Positions 1-7,931 of a stretch of DNA of 64,000 nucleotides are shown here, one piece after another. The first letter of the stretch is position 1, and the number at the start of each line of letters is the position of its first letter. The DNA is from JAWVFM01 sp963823245 (GTDB lineage Bacteria; Actinomycetota; Thermoleophilia; Solirubrobacterales; 70-9): positions 62,001-126,000 of the forward strand of contig CAWGKQ010000007.1 in NCBI GenBank assembly GCA_963823245.1, in the 5' to 3' direction. A model generated the notes under the pieces. It was given only the letters and a program-made list of their open reading frames with translations. It was not told the origin of the DNA and made no database searches. Position numbers and translations under genes: made by a program.

Positions 1-552
1 CGTCGCGGCGACATCGTCTCGGGGAACCTGCCCGGAGCGGCCGAGGTCGGCGGCGACGTCGATGCGGCCGGTGCCCTCGTCGTCGGTGAGCCCGCCCGGG
101 CGAACGATCGAGTAGTCGAGCGAGCTCGCCTCCACCTGGGCGTCGGCCTCGGCCTTCGCCTGGTAGTAGGGCCGCATCTCCTCGCTCCACGAGTCCGGGT
201 GGTTGGCGCCGATCGCGGAGACCATCAGGTAGCGGCGCACGCCGGCGGTCTCGGCGGCCTCGATCAGCTTCACGGCCGCGCCGTAGTCGACGGTGCGCTT
301 GCGTGCCGCGCCGCTGCCTGCGCCTGCGCCGGCGGCGAACACCACCGCGTCGGCACCGTCGATCACGGGCATCAGCTCCGCCGCGTCGCGCTCCTCGAGG
401 TCGAATGCGGTCGCCTGGGCTCCGATCGCCTCGAGGTCGCTCGCGTGGTCGGGGTTGCGGATCAGGCCGCGCCCGGTGTCGCCTCGCTCGGCGAGGAGGC
501 GAAGCATCCGCAACGCGATCTTTCCGTGCCCGCCGGCGATGACGACGTCCAT
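1..552 (-). CDS. NAD(P)-binding SDR/NmrA-like protein, 3' end outside window
   Basis: The reading frame opens with MDVVIAGGHGKIALRML, a glycine-rich dinucleotide-binding loop after the first beta strand, and continues with VVFAAGAGAG and YxxxK-type YYQAKAEAD segments. This is the layout of atypical short-chain dehydrogenases (NAD(P)H-binding, NmrA/YwnB-like), usually about 210 residues; about 184 are visible and the C-terminus runs off the left edge. Such proteins bind NAD(P) in the cytosol and act as reductases, epimerases or redox sensors; the substrate cannot be read from sequence. The ATG at 552 is the only start that begins right at the first beta strand. A GNAT gene lies 21 bp upstream on the same strand, so the two may be co-transcribed. 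Confidence 0.8.
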   Translation of the reverse strand, partial: MDVVIAGGHGKIALRMLRLLAERGDTGRGLIRNPDHASDLEAIGAQATAFDLEERDAAELMPVIDGADAVVFAAGAGAGSGAARKRTVDYGAAVKLIEAAETAGVRRYLMVSAIGANHPDSWSEEMRPYYQAKAEADAQVEASSLDYSIVRPGGLTDDEGTGRIDVAADLGRSGQVPRDDVAAT

Positions 553-573
553 CGCATCGAGACTAGCGCCGCC

Positions 574-978
574 TCAATTCGGCCGCAGCGGCTTGCGGTA
601 GTAGACGCGCGAGAAGCCTCCGTCCACCCGCCGGTCGTACTCGCGCCAGCCGAGCCGCGGGTAGAGCTCGATGTTCTCGGTCATCGCGGCGTTCGTGTAG
701 AGGCGAAGCTCCACGAAGCCGAGCTCGCGCCCGTGGCGCTCGGCGAAATCCAGCAGCGCGCGCCCGTGGCCACGGTGCTGGAGCACGGGGTCGACGGCGA
801 CGTTTTCGACCAGCATGTGATCGCGCCCGCAACGCAGAACGATCAGGCCGACGATTGCGGGGCCATCGTCGAGGACGAACACCTCCTCGGTGCTGATGAG
901 CTCTTCCGGGTCGGAGTCCATCGGCGCCGGCCGCATGCCGATGCGTTCCACGTAGGGCTCGTAGGCGCGCTCCACCAA
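574..978 (-). CDS. GNAT family N-acetyltransferase
   Basis: A cytosolic GNAT fold of at least 134 residues. The acetyl-CoA pyrophosphate-binding signature is seen as VAVDPVLQHRGHGRALL at about residues 59-75, followed by the usual strand and C-terminal NIELYPRLGWREYDRR segment. The marked TTG start at 978 leaves the protein without the first strand, yet the upstream in-frame codons read IRPATPDDATQIVELVE, the classical GNAT N-terminus, back to a TGA near 1040. No ATG, GTG or TTG occurs before that segment; ATT at 1020 or ATC at 1026 would give a full domain. The true start is therefore probably non-canonical or altered. The acetyl acceptor is unknown. Confidence 0.8.
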   Translation of the reverse strand: MVERAYEPYVERIGMRPAPMDSDPEELISTEEVFVLDDGPAIVGLIVLRCGRDHMLVENVAVDPVLQHRGHGRALLDFAERHGRELGFVELRLYTNAAMTENIELYPRLGWREYDRRVDGGFSRVYYRKPLRPN

Positions 979-1083
979 CTCGACGATCTGAGTGGCGTCA
1001 TCCGGCGTTGCAGGGCGAATGCCGATGCCGTCAGGGTCTCACGGTTCGCCCCGCTTCGCCGGGCCGCTAGCGTGCGCGCCGCG

Positions 1084-1533
1084 ATGAGCGTGCGACCCGC
1101 CACCGTGGACGACCTGCCGGCGATCCTGCCGCTCGTGCGGGCCTACGCCGAGTTCTACGAGGCGAGCCCGTCAGACGAGGGTCTCGAGCGGATGTGCCGG
1201 ACGCTCATCGCCGACCCCGAGGTCGCGGGGGTGCTGCTCGCCGGCTGCGCCGAAGACGACTCGGTTGTCGGCTTCGCCGCGATGGCGTGGAAGTGGTCGA
1301 GCCTGCGCGGGGCAGAGGTCGGGTACCTCGAGGACCTCTTCGTCGATCCGAGCGCGCGCGGATCGGGTCTCGCCGAGGAGCTCATCGCCGCGTGCGCCCA
1401 GAGAGCGCGGGGGAGGGGGGCGCCGGCGCTCGCGTGGCTCACGGCGCCGGACAATCGCCGCGCCCAAGCCGTTTACGACCGGATCGGCGGCCGCAGCGAG
1501 GCGATGCTGGAGTACGAGCTCGAGCTCGGTTAA
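1084..1533 (+). CDS. GNAT family N-acetyltransferase
   Basis: A 149-residue acetyltransferase beginning MSVRPATVDDLPAIL, the usual first strand and helix. Motif A is DLFVDPSARGSGLAEEL at about residues 79-95, and the end carries the NRRAQAVYDRIGG helix that packs on acetyl-CoA. The ATG at 1084 is chosen because the open frame extends far upstream into DNA that codes on the other strand, and homology starts exactly here. It is divergent from the neighbouring GNAT gene, with about 60 bp between them holding the promoters. The substrate is unknown; small amines or amino acids are typical for proteins of this length. Confidence 0.87.
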   Translation: MSVRPATVDDLPAILPLVRAYAEFYEASPSDEGLERMCRTLIADPEVAGVLLAGCAEDDSVVGFAAMAWKWSSLRGAEVGYLEDLFVDPSARGSGLAEELIAACAQRARGRGAPALAWLTAPDNRRAQAVYDRIGGRSEAMLEYELELG

Positions 1534-1570
1534 CGGACGCTTACGAAGCGGTCGCTAGCATGCCGCGCCC

Positions 1571-1828
1571 GTGCCAGACCTCGGTGACCCAGCCTCCTAT
1601 TTGATCCTCGCCGATGGGACTCCCGTCTACGCCAGCGGCGGCGAGGAGCTCGGCAAGGTCGGCGAGATCCTCGCCGACCCCGACGTCGACGTCTTCGACG
1701 GCCTGGTAGTCGAGGCGCCAGAGGGTCAGCGGTACGTTGCCGCGGCGCAGGTCGACCGGGTCTACCAGCGCGGCGTTGTCTTGACGATCGACGCCGCCGC
1801 CGCCGCCGGACTTCCCGTCCACGGCTGA
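1571..1828 (+). CDS. Small PRC-barrel-like protein
   Basis: An 85-residue acidic protein starting at GTG 1571, 37 bp after the GNAT gene. It has the pattern of a PRC-barrel domain: an early strand (YLILADGTPVYA), a G-x-V-G-E-I turn (GKVGEILADPDVDVFDGLVVE) and the terminal strand GVVLTIDAAAAAGL. PRC-barrel proteins occur in ribosome maturation and photosynthetic reaction-centre contexts and as stand-alone stress proteins in actinobacteria. No catalytic residues are visible. The family call rests on pattern only. Confidence 0.6.
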   Translation: MPDLGDPASYLILADGTPVYASGGEELGKVGEILADPDVDVFDGLVVEAPEGQRYVAAAQVDRVYQRGVVLTIDAAAAAGLPVHG

Positions 1829-1845
1829 CGGCTGCGCTGGTCCGG

Positions 1846-2205
1846 CTAGCGGACCTGGCGCTCCCGCTCCGCAGCCTCCTCGTCGTGCCGGGCGGCCGCC
1901 TGCCCCGCGGTCTTGCCGCGGCGCTCGGCCTGATCGGCGCGCTGGCGCGCCTCCTCCGCCGCTCGGTTGTGCTCCTCGGCGGCCTCTGCGTGCTCCCTGG
2001 CCGCGTCGCGGTCCGCCCGCGCTTGGCGGCTCAGGTCTCGCGCCTTGCTGGCGTTGGCATCGGCTTCCTGGCGGTGCCCCGAGGCCTCCCTGCGAAGCCG
2101 GACGCGCTCGGCCCGCTTTGCCTCCGCGCGGCGTTTCGCGATCACGGCGAGCGCGATCACGGCGAGGACGACTAGGACAATGATGATGATCGTGACGAGT
2201 GACAT
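1846..2205 (-). CDS. Membrane-anchored coiled-coil protein
   Basis: A 119-residue protein. Residues 4-24 are a single strongly hydrophobic segment (VTIIIIVLVVLAVIALAVIA), followed by an Arg/Lys stop-transfer patch and then about 90 residues dominated by Ala, Arg, Glu and Gln with heptad spacing, predicting one long coiled coil facing the cytosol. The ATG at 2205 places the membrane segment at the very N-terminus; longer starts would prepend an arginine-rich stretch with no known counterpart. Related small proteins are common in actinobacteria and have no assigned role. It converges on the PRC-barrel gene. Confidence 0.7.
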   Translation of the reverse strand: MSLVTIIIIVLVVLAVIALAVIAKRRAEAKRAERVRLRREASGHRQEADANASKARDLSRQARADRDAAREHAEAAEEHNRAAEEARQRADQAERRGKTAGQAAARHDEEAAERERQVR

Positions 2206-2266
2206 GTGCGAGTGGTACCCGGCTCGCCCGCCGGCGAACCCGGGGTCATTCGTCCAGCGAGACAAC

Positions 2267-3196
2267 CTAGGGCGCCGGCGCCGGGTGCGCCGCGGCATCG
2301 AGCGCTATGCCCCAGAGGATGTCGTGCTCGGAGACCTCGATCTCCGAGAGGCCGAAGCAGCGCATCACCTCCACGAGGACCACGACTCCGGCGACGATCG
2401 TCGGCGCCCGCCCGCGATGAAGGCCCCTCACCTCGAGCCGCTCGGCGAGCGACTTCGACGCGAGTGAGGAGAGCATCCGCTGGATCGCGGTGAGGTCGAG
2501 CACGTAGCCGTGCACGTGCTCGGGGTCGTAGGGCTCGAGCTCCTGGTCGATCGCGGCGAGCGATGTGGGCGTGCCGGCGACGGCGATCCCGTGGTTGGCG
2601 CTCGCGATGGGCTCGTCGGCGAGTGCGTCGGCGATCAGGCCGTGGACGTCCTCCGCCAGGTGCTCGAGCTCCTCGGGCTGGGGCGGGTCGTGGTGGAGGT
2701 GGCGCTCGGTGTGGCGCACCGTCCCCGCCTGGAGCGATGCGAAGAACGAGACGTCCGGCCCGCCCCCGAGCACGAGCTCGGTCGAACCGCCCCCGATATC
2801 GACCACGAGCGTCGAGCCGTTTGCGGCCCGGCCTGAGGTCGCACCGAGGTAGGTGAGGCGAGCCTCCTCGGCGCCGTCGACGACGCGGGCGTTGAGCGCG
2901 AAGCGCTCGCGCAGCTCGGCCAGGAAGGCATCGCCGTTGCCGGCGTCGCGAACCGCGCTCGTCGCGATCGCAACCAGGCGGTCAGGCTCGAGCCGCTCGT
3001 AGATCGCGATGTACTCCCCCACGGCGGCGCAGACGTCCTCGATCGCCTCGGTGGCCAGCGTCCCGGAGGTATCGACGCCCCGTCCGAGGCGGGTGACGGT
3101 GGAGCGACGCTCGAGCTCGGTCACATCCGTCCCGGAAACATCGGCGACGAGGAGGCGGGTGGAGTTCGTCCCGATGTCGATTACGGCGACCCGCAT
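2267..3196 (-). CDS. Exopolyphosphatase / pppGpp phosphohydrolase (Ppx/GppA)
   Basis: A 309-residue cytosolic phosphatase of the ASKHA fold. It starts with the phosphate-1 loop MRVAVIDIGTNSTRLL and has the second loop VVDIGGGSTELVLG at about residues 128-141, the hallmarks of Ppx/GppA. At about 310 residues it matches the short two-domain actinobacterial form, lacking the C-terminal HD-like domains of E. coli Ppx. It hydrolyses terminal phosphates of polyphosphate and/or converts pppGpp to ppGpp; which activity dominates cannot be told. ATG 3196 is chosen because it begins precisely at the first strand. Confidence 0.9.
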   Translation of the reverse strand: MRVAVIDIGTNSTRLLVADVSGTDVTELERRSTVTRLGRGVDTSGTLATEAIEDVCAAVGEYIAIYERLEPDRLVAIATSAVRDAGNGDAFLAELRERFALNARVVDGAEEARLTYLGATSGRAANGSTLVVDIGGGSTELVLGGGPDVSFFASLQAGTVRHTERHLHHDPPQPEELEHLAEDVHGLIADALADEPIASANHGIAVAGTPTSLAAIDQELEPYDPEHVHGYVLDLTAIQRMLSSLASKSLAERLEVRGLHRGRAPTIVAGVVVLVEVMRCFGLSEIEVSEHDILWGIALDAAAHPAPAP

Positions 3197-3390
3197 CGCG
3201 CCTTCGCCACCGTTTGCCTCGGGCCCCACGGCGGCATCGTACGCCGCGCCTGTTGAGCGCACGGCTAGCCGAGCAGCCAGTGTTGGGGGTTACGAGGTAC
3301 CGGCGCTGGGTAGGGAGCGCACGGGGGGTAGTCGCCGCAGGGGCGGCCCCCCCTTTATTCCTCAATGCCCCGCTAGAATCGGCTTCACGC

Positions 3391-3464
3391 CGCGGGGTGG
3401 AGCAGTCAGGTAGCTCGCCGGGCTCATAACCCGGAGGTCGCGGGTTCAAATCCCGCCCCCGCTA
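3391..3464 (+). tRNA. Initiator tRNA-Met (CAT), intact
   Basis: A complete cloverleaf of 74 nt without encoded CCA. The anticodon loop CTCATAA (3423-3429) is closed by CCGGG/CCCGG, giving the three consecutive G-C pairs diagnostic of initiator tRNA. The acceptor stem CGCGGGG pairs with CCCCGC and leaves C1 unpaired with T72, another initiator feature. The T arm is GCGGG-TTCAAAT-CCCGC. This is the only full copy; its 3' half recurs later in the window as truncated copies (see 17116, 23307, 31284 and 39505). Confidence 0.95.
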
Positions 3465-3470
3465 CTCGCG

Positions 3471-3497
3471 AAGCCCCGCTAATGCGGGGGTTTTCGC
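3471..3497 (+). terminator. Rho-independent terminator of tRNA-fMet
   Basis: CCCCGC, loop TAAT, GCGGGG followed by GTTTT, seven bases after the tRNA end. Variants of the same hairpin follow the truncated tRNA copies near 14300 and 23460. Confidence 0.8.
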
Positions 3498-3557
3498 TTG
3501 TTGGAACCCCCTGGGAGAGCCAGCCCGGGCATCAAGCGGGCATCAATTTTGTGTCGC

Positions 3558-3878
3558 TCAGGCGATGTGGCGTGCGACAGCGGCCCGGCGGGAAGAACTC
3601 CGGCTGGCCTGGTCCTGCAGGAAGGTGTCGCGAATGATCTGGTCGACGCGGCTCTTCGCCAGGCCGCACGCCCGTGCCATGTCAGGGCGGCTCAGGCTGT
3701 CGCTTAGAGACCAGGCAACCATGAGTTCGTCGCGTTCGCGGTAGGCGGAGGCAACACGGTTCTGAGACTCGCGGAGCTCTCGCATTAGCTTCGCTTGGCG
3801 CTGGATCGGGACATCCGGCACGGGGTTCCCGGGGTGAAGGTCGACTACCGGGAGCCGCTTATGGCGGTGAGGCCTCAC
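3558..3878 (-). CDS. Small helix-turn-helix protein
   Basis: A 106-residue basic protein read from GTG 3878. Residues about 60-90 (SLSRPDMARACGLAKSRVDQ) read as a helix-turn-helix: a short helix, a Gly-containing turn, then a recognition helix. A preceding segment rich in Arg/Glu (RQAKLMRELRESQNRVAS) is likely helical. It sits immediately downstream of the tRNA-fMet on the opposite strand, where element-encoded regulators or directionality factors are often found. No close family is recognised; a role in element control is inference. Confidence 0.5.
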   Translation of the reverse strand: MRPHRHKRLPVVDLHPGNPVPDVPIQRQAKLMRELRESQNRVASAYRERDELMVAWSLSDSLSRPDMARACGLAKSRVDQIIRDTFLQDQASRSSSRRAAVARHIA

Positions 3879-3936
3879 GGGTTGAACAATAGATTATTCA
3901 GAGTCCACGCGGCCTCAAGAAACCATTCTGAGATTC

Positions 3937-4860
3937 ATGGTCCCGTCGGCAGGGGCGGCCACGTTGGCTGATCCTCCGGTCGCGGACGTATTCTCTCGCC
4001 GTGTCGCCCGAGCCAGCCGCACAGGCAGCCTCTGCCCTCTCCCGGCGCGCCTGCCGAGGGAACGGACACTGTTGGAAGACGCTTTTCCGTTTCCCGCGGT
4101 CTCGCAGCTCGCGCGCGCTGATCGCTACTCCAAGGAGGTCAATGGGCTTCACCATCGGCGAGCCCCCGGCACCACCTGCATCGCGGCGCTTCTTGCAGCC
4201 CGTGCGGGCACCGTCGATGGGCCGCTCAACGACAGCAAGGGCTGTGGCGGCGTCATGCGGATTGCGCCCGTCGGCCTGCTCGGCTCGCGATACGGGTGCG
4301 ACCGCTTCGAGCTCGCCTGCGACATCGCCGCCCTCACCCACGGCCACCCCTCAGGATACCTGGCCGCCGGGGCGCTCGCCGAGCTCATCGCCCTTCTGCT
4401 CGAAGGCCGATCCCTCGACGATGCGCTCGATCAGAGCGAGCGCCGCCTAAGCGAGCGCCACGGCCACGAGGAGACGTTCAAGGCGCTCCGTAACGCTCGC
4501 GCCCTCGCGCGGGACGGTTCGAAGCCCGGGGCAGAGGCCCTCGCGGCCCTCGGCGAGGGCTGGGTGGCCGAGGAGGCGCTTGCGATCGCCGTCTACTGCG
4601 CGCTCGTCGCCGAGAGCTTCGAGGACGGCGTTCGTCTGGCCGTCAACCATTCGGGCGACAGCGACAGCACCGGTGCGATCACCGGCAACGTCCTCGGCAC
4701 CTTCCTGGGCGCGAGCGCGATCCCGCCGGCGTGGGTCGAACAGCTCGAGCTTCGCGGCGAGATCGAGGAGCTTGTTCGCGATTGGGTCGCGTGCTTCGGG
4801 GACGAGCGGAGGCCGGATGTGGAATCCGATGCGTGGTGGAGCCGCTATCCGGGCTGGTGA
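3937..4860 (+). pseudogene. ADP-ribosylglycohydrolase (DraG-like), N-terminus lost
   Basis: From about residue 76 the product follows the ADP-ribosylglycohydrolase family: RAPGTTCIAALLAA, NDSKGCGGVMRIAPVGLL, a THGHPSGYLAAG segment and the metal-binding NHSGDSDSTGAITGN near residue 240. Intact enzymes begin with a GDALG metal-binding motif about 80-100 residues before RAPG; here that part is replaced by unrelated low-quality sequence, so one half of the dinuclear Mg site is missing and hydrolysis of ADP-ribosyl arginine or ADP-ribose is unlikely. The frame is open from 3937, but only about 4160-4860 is family-like. It lies next to the tRNA insertion site, consistent with truncation during integration. 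Confidence 0.75.
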
Positions 4861-5018
4861 AGTCTCAGACCTCATAAGCCTCCCCGATGAGCGGCTGGAT
4901 TAGGACCTCCGCGCTCTCCCGTCATCGCGGAATAACAGCTCGGCTACCTGGGCACCGGCGAATCTGCCGGAATCGAAGGGAACGGCTTCCGTGGCCTCGG
5001 ACACCTGCAAGGTGCCCT

Positions 5019-6251
5019 CTACACGGCGAGCGCGCGGCGGGCGTCCGTCAACGCCTCATGCACCTGCTCGCCGAACTGCCTTCGGCTGTCTAGCTCTTCG
5101 GCGTCCGCCACGCCCCATCGCCGGGTGCATCGAACTCCCGGCCGGGGGATCGCCGAGGCCCGTTCGGTCTCGGTGAAGGTCTGGTCGAAATCCGCCTTGT
5201 CCGCGGCTGTGACGACCCCCTCTCGCTCGAGCCAGGACCAGTAGCGCTCCCACTGCTCGCGCGGCACCGCACCGGTTGTAGCGATCTCGCGCTCCCAGAA
5301 CGCCAGGTAGTCCTCGAGCCCAAGCTCGGAGGCGGTGTGCACGTAGCCGCGCTGCATGTGGCCGAAGTGCATGTTCGGCGCCGCCGACCAGCCCTCGCGA
5401 TGCGCGAGCTCGCGAAGCGCTTCGACGCGCTGCGGATCCGCGTAGAGCGCTCGCGCCTGGCCGAGCGTGTCGGCGGGGTAGAACCGCAGCTCGACGGCCT
5501 CGGGGTCGTCGGTCGCATGCAGGTAGACGTATGCGGCGACGTCGCCCGCAAGGTCGATGCACGGGATGCCGCGGTAGTCGAGCCTGGCCTTCACCCCGGC
5601 GGCCTCAGCCAGCACGGCCCGCAGCCGCCGGTGCTGGCGGTAGCGGTTCCCCTTGCAGAGGGCGAGAGTTCTGTAGGGGCCAAGCCCGGGAAAGAAGTCC
5701 TCCGTGTAGGTGAGGAAGTCGTTGATCAGCCCGGCCTCGGCGCCCGCGACGAGACCTCGATCCAGGAGGCTCGTCAGCTCCGCGAGGAGATCCGGCCACA
5801 GGACGACACGCGCCTCCTGTCCTTGACCGAGGTCGACTCGGGCGCCCGTGACGTTGATCTCGCGTGCCTGCCAGTCGTCGGCCTCTCCGACCTTGTTCTC
5901 GACGACCACGACTTGCTCGCCCCCGTAGTCGATGATCGCGTCCAAGACCTGGCGCCGGTCGGACTCGGTCACGATTCCCGCCTCGAGTGGTTGCTGGGGC
6001 GTCAAGAAGACCGAGATCAGAGGGGCGGGCTCCTCGGAATCGTCGGGCGAGCGGATGGCGCGCCGCTGGGTCTCGAAGCTTGCGACCGGGAGCTCCTGCA
6101 GCTGCAGCTCCGGGGCGGCGTGGCGAAGCCAGACGGCGTGAGCCATCGGCGACATCCTCAGGATCACGAGGAGCGCCCGCGTCAGCTGATTCTCGTGCCC
6201 TGCCGCAAGGCTCTCAAACGGCTGGAAGAAGTTCAGCGGGTCCCTGTCCAT
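5019..6251 (-). CDS. PD-(D/E)XK nuclease-like protein
   Basis: A 410-residue cytosolic protein. Around residues 125-150 the sequence reads VLDAIIDYGGEQVVVVENKV: an acidic residue in one strand, a turn, and VVVENKV in the next strand, matching the D...ExK core of PD-(D/E)XK nucleases (a PDDEXK_4-like family seen in restriction and phage-defence contexts). The remaining 250 residues contain no second domain I recognise. ATG 6251 gives a plausible N-terminus. It lies between a truncated ADP-ribosylglycohydrolase and a CpXC-like gene in the first post-tRNA segment. Nuclease activity and defence function are inferred from the motif and location only. Confidence 0.65.
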   Translation of the reverse strand: MDRDPLNFFQPFESLAAGHENQLTRALLVILRMSPMAHAVWLRHAAPELQLQELPVASFETQRRAIRSPDDSEEPAPLISVFLTPQQPLEAGIVTESDRRQVLDAIIDYGGEQVVVVENKVGEADDWQAREINVTGARVDLGQGQEARVVLWPDLLAELTSLLDRGLVAGAEAGLINDFLTYTEDFFPGLGPYRTLALCKGNRYRQHRRLRAVLAEAAGVKARLDYRGIPCIDLAGDVAAYVYLHATDDPEAVELRFYPADTLGQARALYADPQRVEALRELAHREGWSAAPNMHFGHMQRGYVHTASELGLEDYLAFWEREIATTGAVPREQWERYWSWLEREGVVTAADKADFDQTFTETERASAIPRPGVRCTRRWGVADAEELDSRRQFGEQVHEALTDARRALAV

Positions 6252-6309
6252 CGCCTGCGATCCTCCCAGACGAAGTGTCGATGCGACCGCAATCTCAAGA
6301 GAAGCGCAA

Positions 6310-6528
6310 ATGACGGAGATCGTTCCGAGGACGATCGAGTGCCCGGGCTACGGGCGGCGATTTGAGGCTTACGTCGTCGTGTCCGTATTCCTGACGGGCA
6401 ACGAAGCTCGGGATCGGGAGGAACGGGCGATGATCGAAGACCTGACTCGGAACGAGTGCCCGAACTGCGGTCACAGGGCGAGCGAGCTTGAAGTGGTCGC
6501 AGCATCCGAGAAGCCGCTTAGCCGTTAG
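6310..6528 (+). CDS. CpXC-domain-like small protein
   Basis: A 72-residue protein divergent from the PD-(D/E)XK gene with a 58-bp spacer. It shows the CpXC layout: a first strand with a CP motif (TIECPGYGRRFEAYV), a hinge with an acidic run, and a second zinc knuckle NECPNCGHRA. The first knuckle reads CPGYG rather than CPxC, so one zinc ligand is missing. CpXC domains are presumed metal-binding and often occur beside nucleases or in element DNA, but none has a well-defined function. Confidence 0.6.
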   Translation: MTEIVPRTIECPGYGRRFEAYVVVSVFLTGNEARDREERAMIEDLTRNECPNCGHRASELEVVAASEKPLSR

Positions 6529-6542
6529 CCCGTTCGTCGACG

Positions 6543-6650
6543 ATGCCGACCGCCAAGCAACTCGAACGGGCGCGGACTGTGTTTCAGAAGAAGGAACCTC
6601 GAGACGTCTTCTACCGAGCAGCCCTCGAGCTGATTGACGTCGCGGACGGC
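6543..6650 (+). pseudogene. Truncated hypothetical ORF (N-terminal part only)
   Basis: ATG 6543 opens a frame whose first 35 residues (MPTAKQLERARTVFQKK...) have a natural amphipathic-helix composition; beyond about 6650 the frame is antisense to the convergent SRPBCC gene and loses protein character. It looks like the 5' part of a gene cut off by recombination. I do not recognise the family. Confidence 0.35.
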
Positions 6651-7102
6651 AGCGCGCCGGTCCTTTCGCCGCCTGACTCGAGCAACCGCTTGAGGGCGCC
6701 CCAGATGCCCTGCTCCTGCCGCCGGCCGATCGCGCCCACGAACGGAGTCAAGATCTTCATCGCGCTGCGTGGCCGCACGTCCCACGACCAGCGCATTCGC
6801 GTACCGGCAGGAACTGACTCGAACGTCAGCGCTCCCTCGGTCTCCATCATCGACGAGCGCGTCACCGACGCGAGCCGCCGCGGCCGCTCGAAGCCGGTGA
6901 ACTCGACGACCATCGGCATCGTCCGGCCCATTGTCTTCAGCTGCGTGTGAAACCGCGTCCCCAGGCCGATCGGACCTTCTGAGATCTGCTCCGCGCGAAT
7001 CATGTGCGGGTTGTAGCGGGGCTCGTTGCGCTCATCGGCGACGAAGTCGAACACCTTTTCCACCGACCGGTTGATCGTGATCTCGCCCTCCACCCACGGC
7101 AT
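6611..7102 (-). CDS. SRPBCC family protein (polyketide cyclase/dehydrase-like)
   Basis: A 163-residue helix-grip protein. It begins with the typical first strand and helix MPWVEGEITINRSVEKVFDF followed by DERNEPRYNP, and ends in the long C-terminal helix that lines the cavity (EQGIWGALKRLLE). These proteins bind hydrophobic ligands; the short actinobacterial ones are mostly unassigned. ATG 7102 is chosen because the frame upstream runs into a repeated non-coding element. The C-terminus after GALKRLLESGG adds about 15 residues of low complexity. Confidence 0.8.
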   Translation of the reverse strand: MPWVEGEITINRSVEKVFDFVADERNEPRYNPHMIRAEQISEGPIGLGTRFHTQLKTMGRTMPMVVEFTGFERPRRLASVTRSSMMETEGALTFESVPAGTRMRWSWDVRPRSAMKILTPFVGAIGRRQEQGIWGALKRLLESGGERTGALPSATSISSRAAR

Positions 7103-7251
7103 GTCAGCTCTCATTCTCTCCGCCAGCTCGAGCTGCCATTCGGCCCCGGAGAGAGAGCCCGATGCTAGCCGCTCAGCAGCCGCCGCATGACCGTCTGGTC
7201 GACCGATGCCGAGTCCTACAGCGAAGCCAAGGCGTCCGCGCGCTCCTCCCC

Positions 7252-7429
7252 TCGCGTGAAAGGAGGCGTCTCGGGGATACCCCGCTCGACGCTCGCCTCG
7301 GACGAGGAGCAAGAGTCCCTATGCGGCCACGCGTAGCTCCTCGACGATCCGTGCGTAACCCCGGGAGACGTAGCGGGCTCCGATCTGCGCCCGTGACGGC
7401 TTTGGTACCAATTTGGTACCGAGCGCTAC
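7252..7429. repeat. Repeat C, copy 1
   Basis: A roughly 175-bp segment nearly identical to 9907-10090, and in its first 130 bp to 14158-14285. It begins CGCGTGAAAGGAGGCGTC and ends in a doubled GGTACC box. On the minus strand all three copies preserve a short frame ending ARIVEELRVAA with a TAG at the same place (7321-7319 here), suggesting the repeat carries the 3' end of an element gene. A partial fourth copy is visible at 35392-35428. Confidence 0.8.
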
Positions 7430-7557
7430 GTCCTATGCGTCCAGATCGTCCACGCGCGTGGACGCATGGGACGCATAGGACGCTCCTGGACGCATCGACA
7501 CCAACTGCAGCTCGGCTGGGGGCCGAAAGGTCGCTGGTTCAAATCCAGTCGCCCCGC
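7430..7557 (+). repeat. Attachment-site-like repeat B1 with tRNA-Pro(GGG)-like 3' half
   Basis: 7430-7442 and 7469-7481 form a perfect 13-bp inverted repeat (GTCCTATGCGTCC) enclosing a perfect 16-bp palindrome GTCCACGCGCGTGGAC at 7448-7463. GGACGCAT recurs directly at 7460, 7469 and 7488. From 7512 follows a tRNA tail: loop CTGGGGG (anticodon GGG), AGGTC variable loop, T arm GCTGG-TTCAAAT-CCAGT and acceptor strand CGCCCCG. No 5' half precedes it. The layout, arm-type repeats next to half a tRNA, is that of an integrated-element end. Other copies lie at 10087-10218, 31322-31443 (no tail) and 39649-39822. Confidence 0.75.
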
Positions 7558-7931
7558 CCGTGATCGTCGGGCTGATGGCCAACGACGCGCACGCGGTTCG
7601 TGGCGGGCGGCTATCAAGTGTGAGCGTTGCACCGGTCCGGGTGCTACAGGTCGGGCTGGTAGCGCTCTTCGGGTACAGCCTCGCGCGGGCGAGCGCGGCC
7701 GAGCGCGCGCTCGCCGGGCGAGCGTGACGCGTGGAGGGCCTCCCTTGGACCTTCGCCAGGCATCGCGTGACGCCACCAAGTCCGAGACTCAAGCAGGCTG
7801 GCAGCTCAGCTGGTAGCAGAGCCGATTGCCGCCCGAGGCGTCTACGGGGCGCTTCCGCTCCTGCGCGAAGGAGCAATGACGCCGCGGCGGCTGGATCGCA
7901 TGGAAGCGGGAGCCGAGCGTCTGCGTGAGGC
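7558..7931. other. Gene-free stretch with a tRNA-like D-arm
   Basis: No convincing coding frame. Near 7798-7830 the sequence GGCAGCTCAGCTGGTAGCAG resembles the D arm of a tRNA, with no matching anticodon, T arm or acceptor downstream. It may be a decayed tRNA 5' half left by recombination. Otherwise nothing recognised. Confidence 0.35.

Noticed and set aside
199..1080. Long plus-strand extension of the second GNAT gene
   Set aside because: Antisense to the SDR and first GNAT genes; the GNAT domain starts exactly at ATG 1084.
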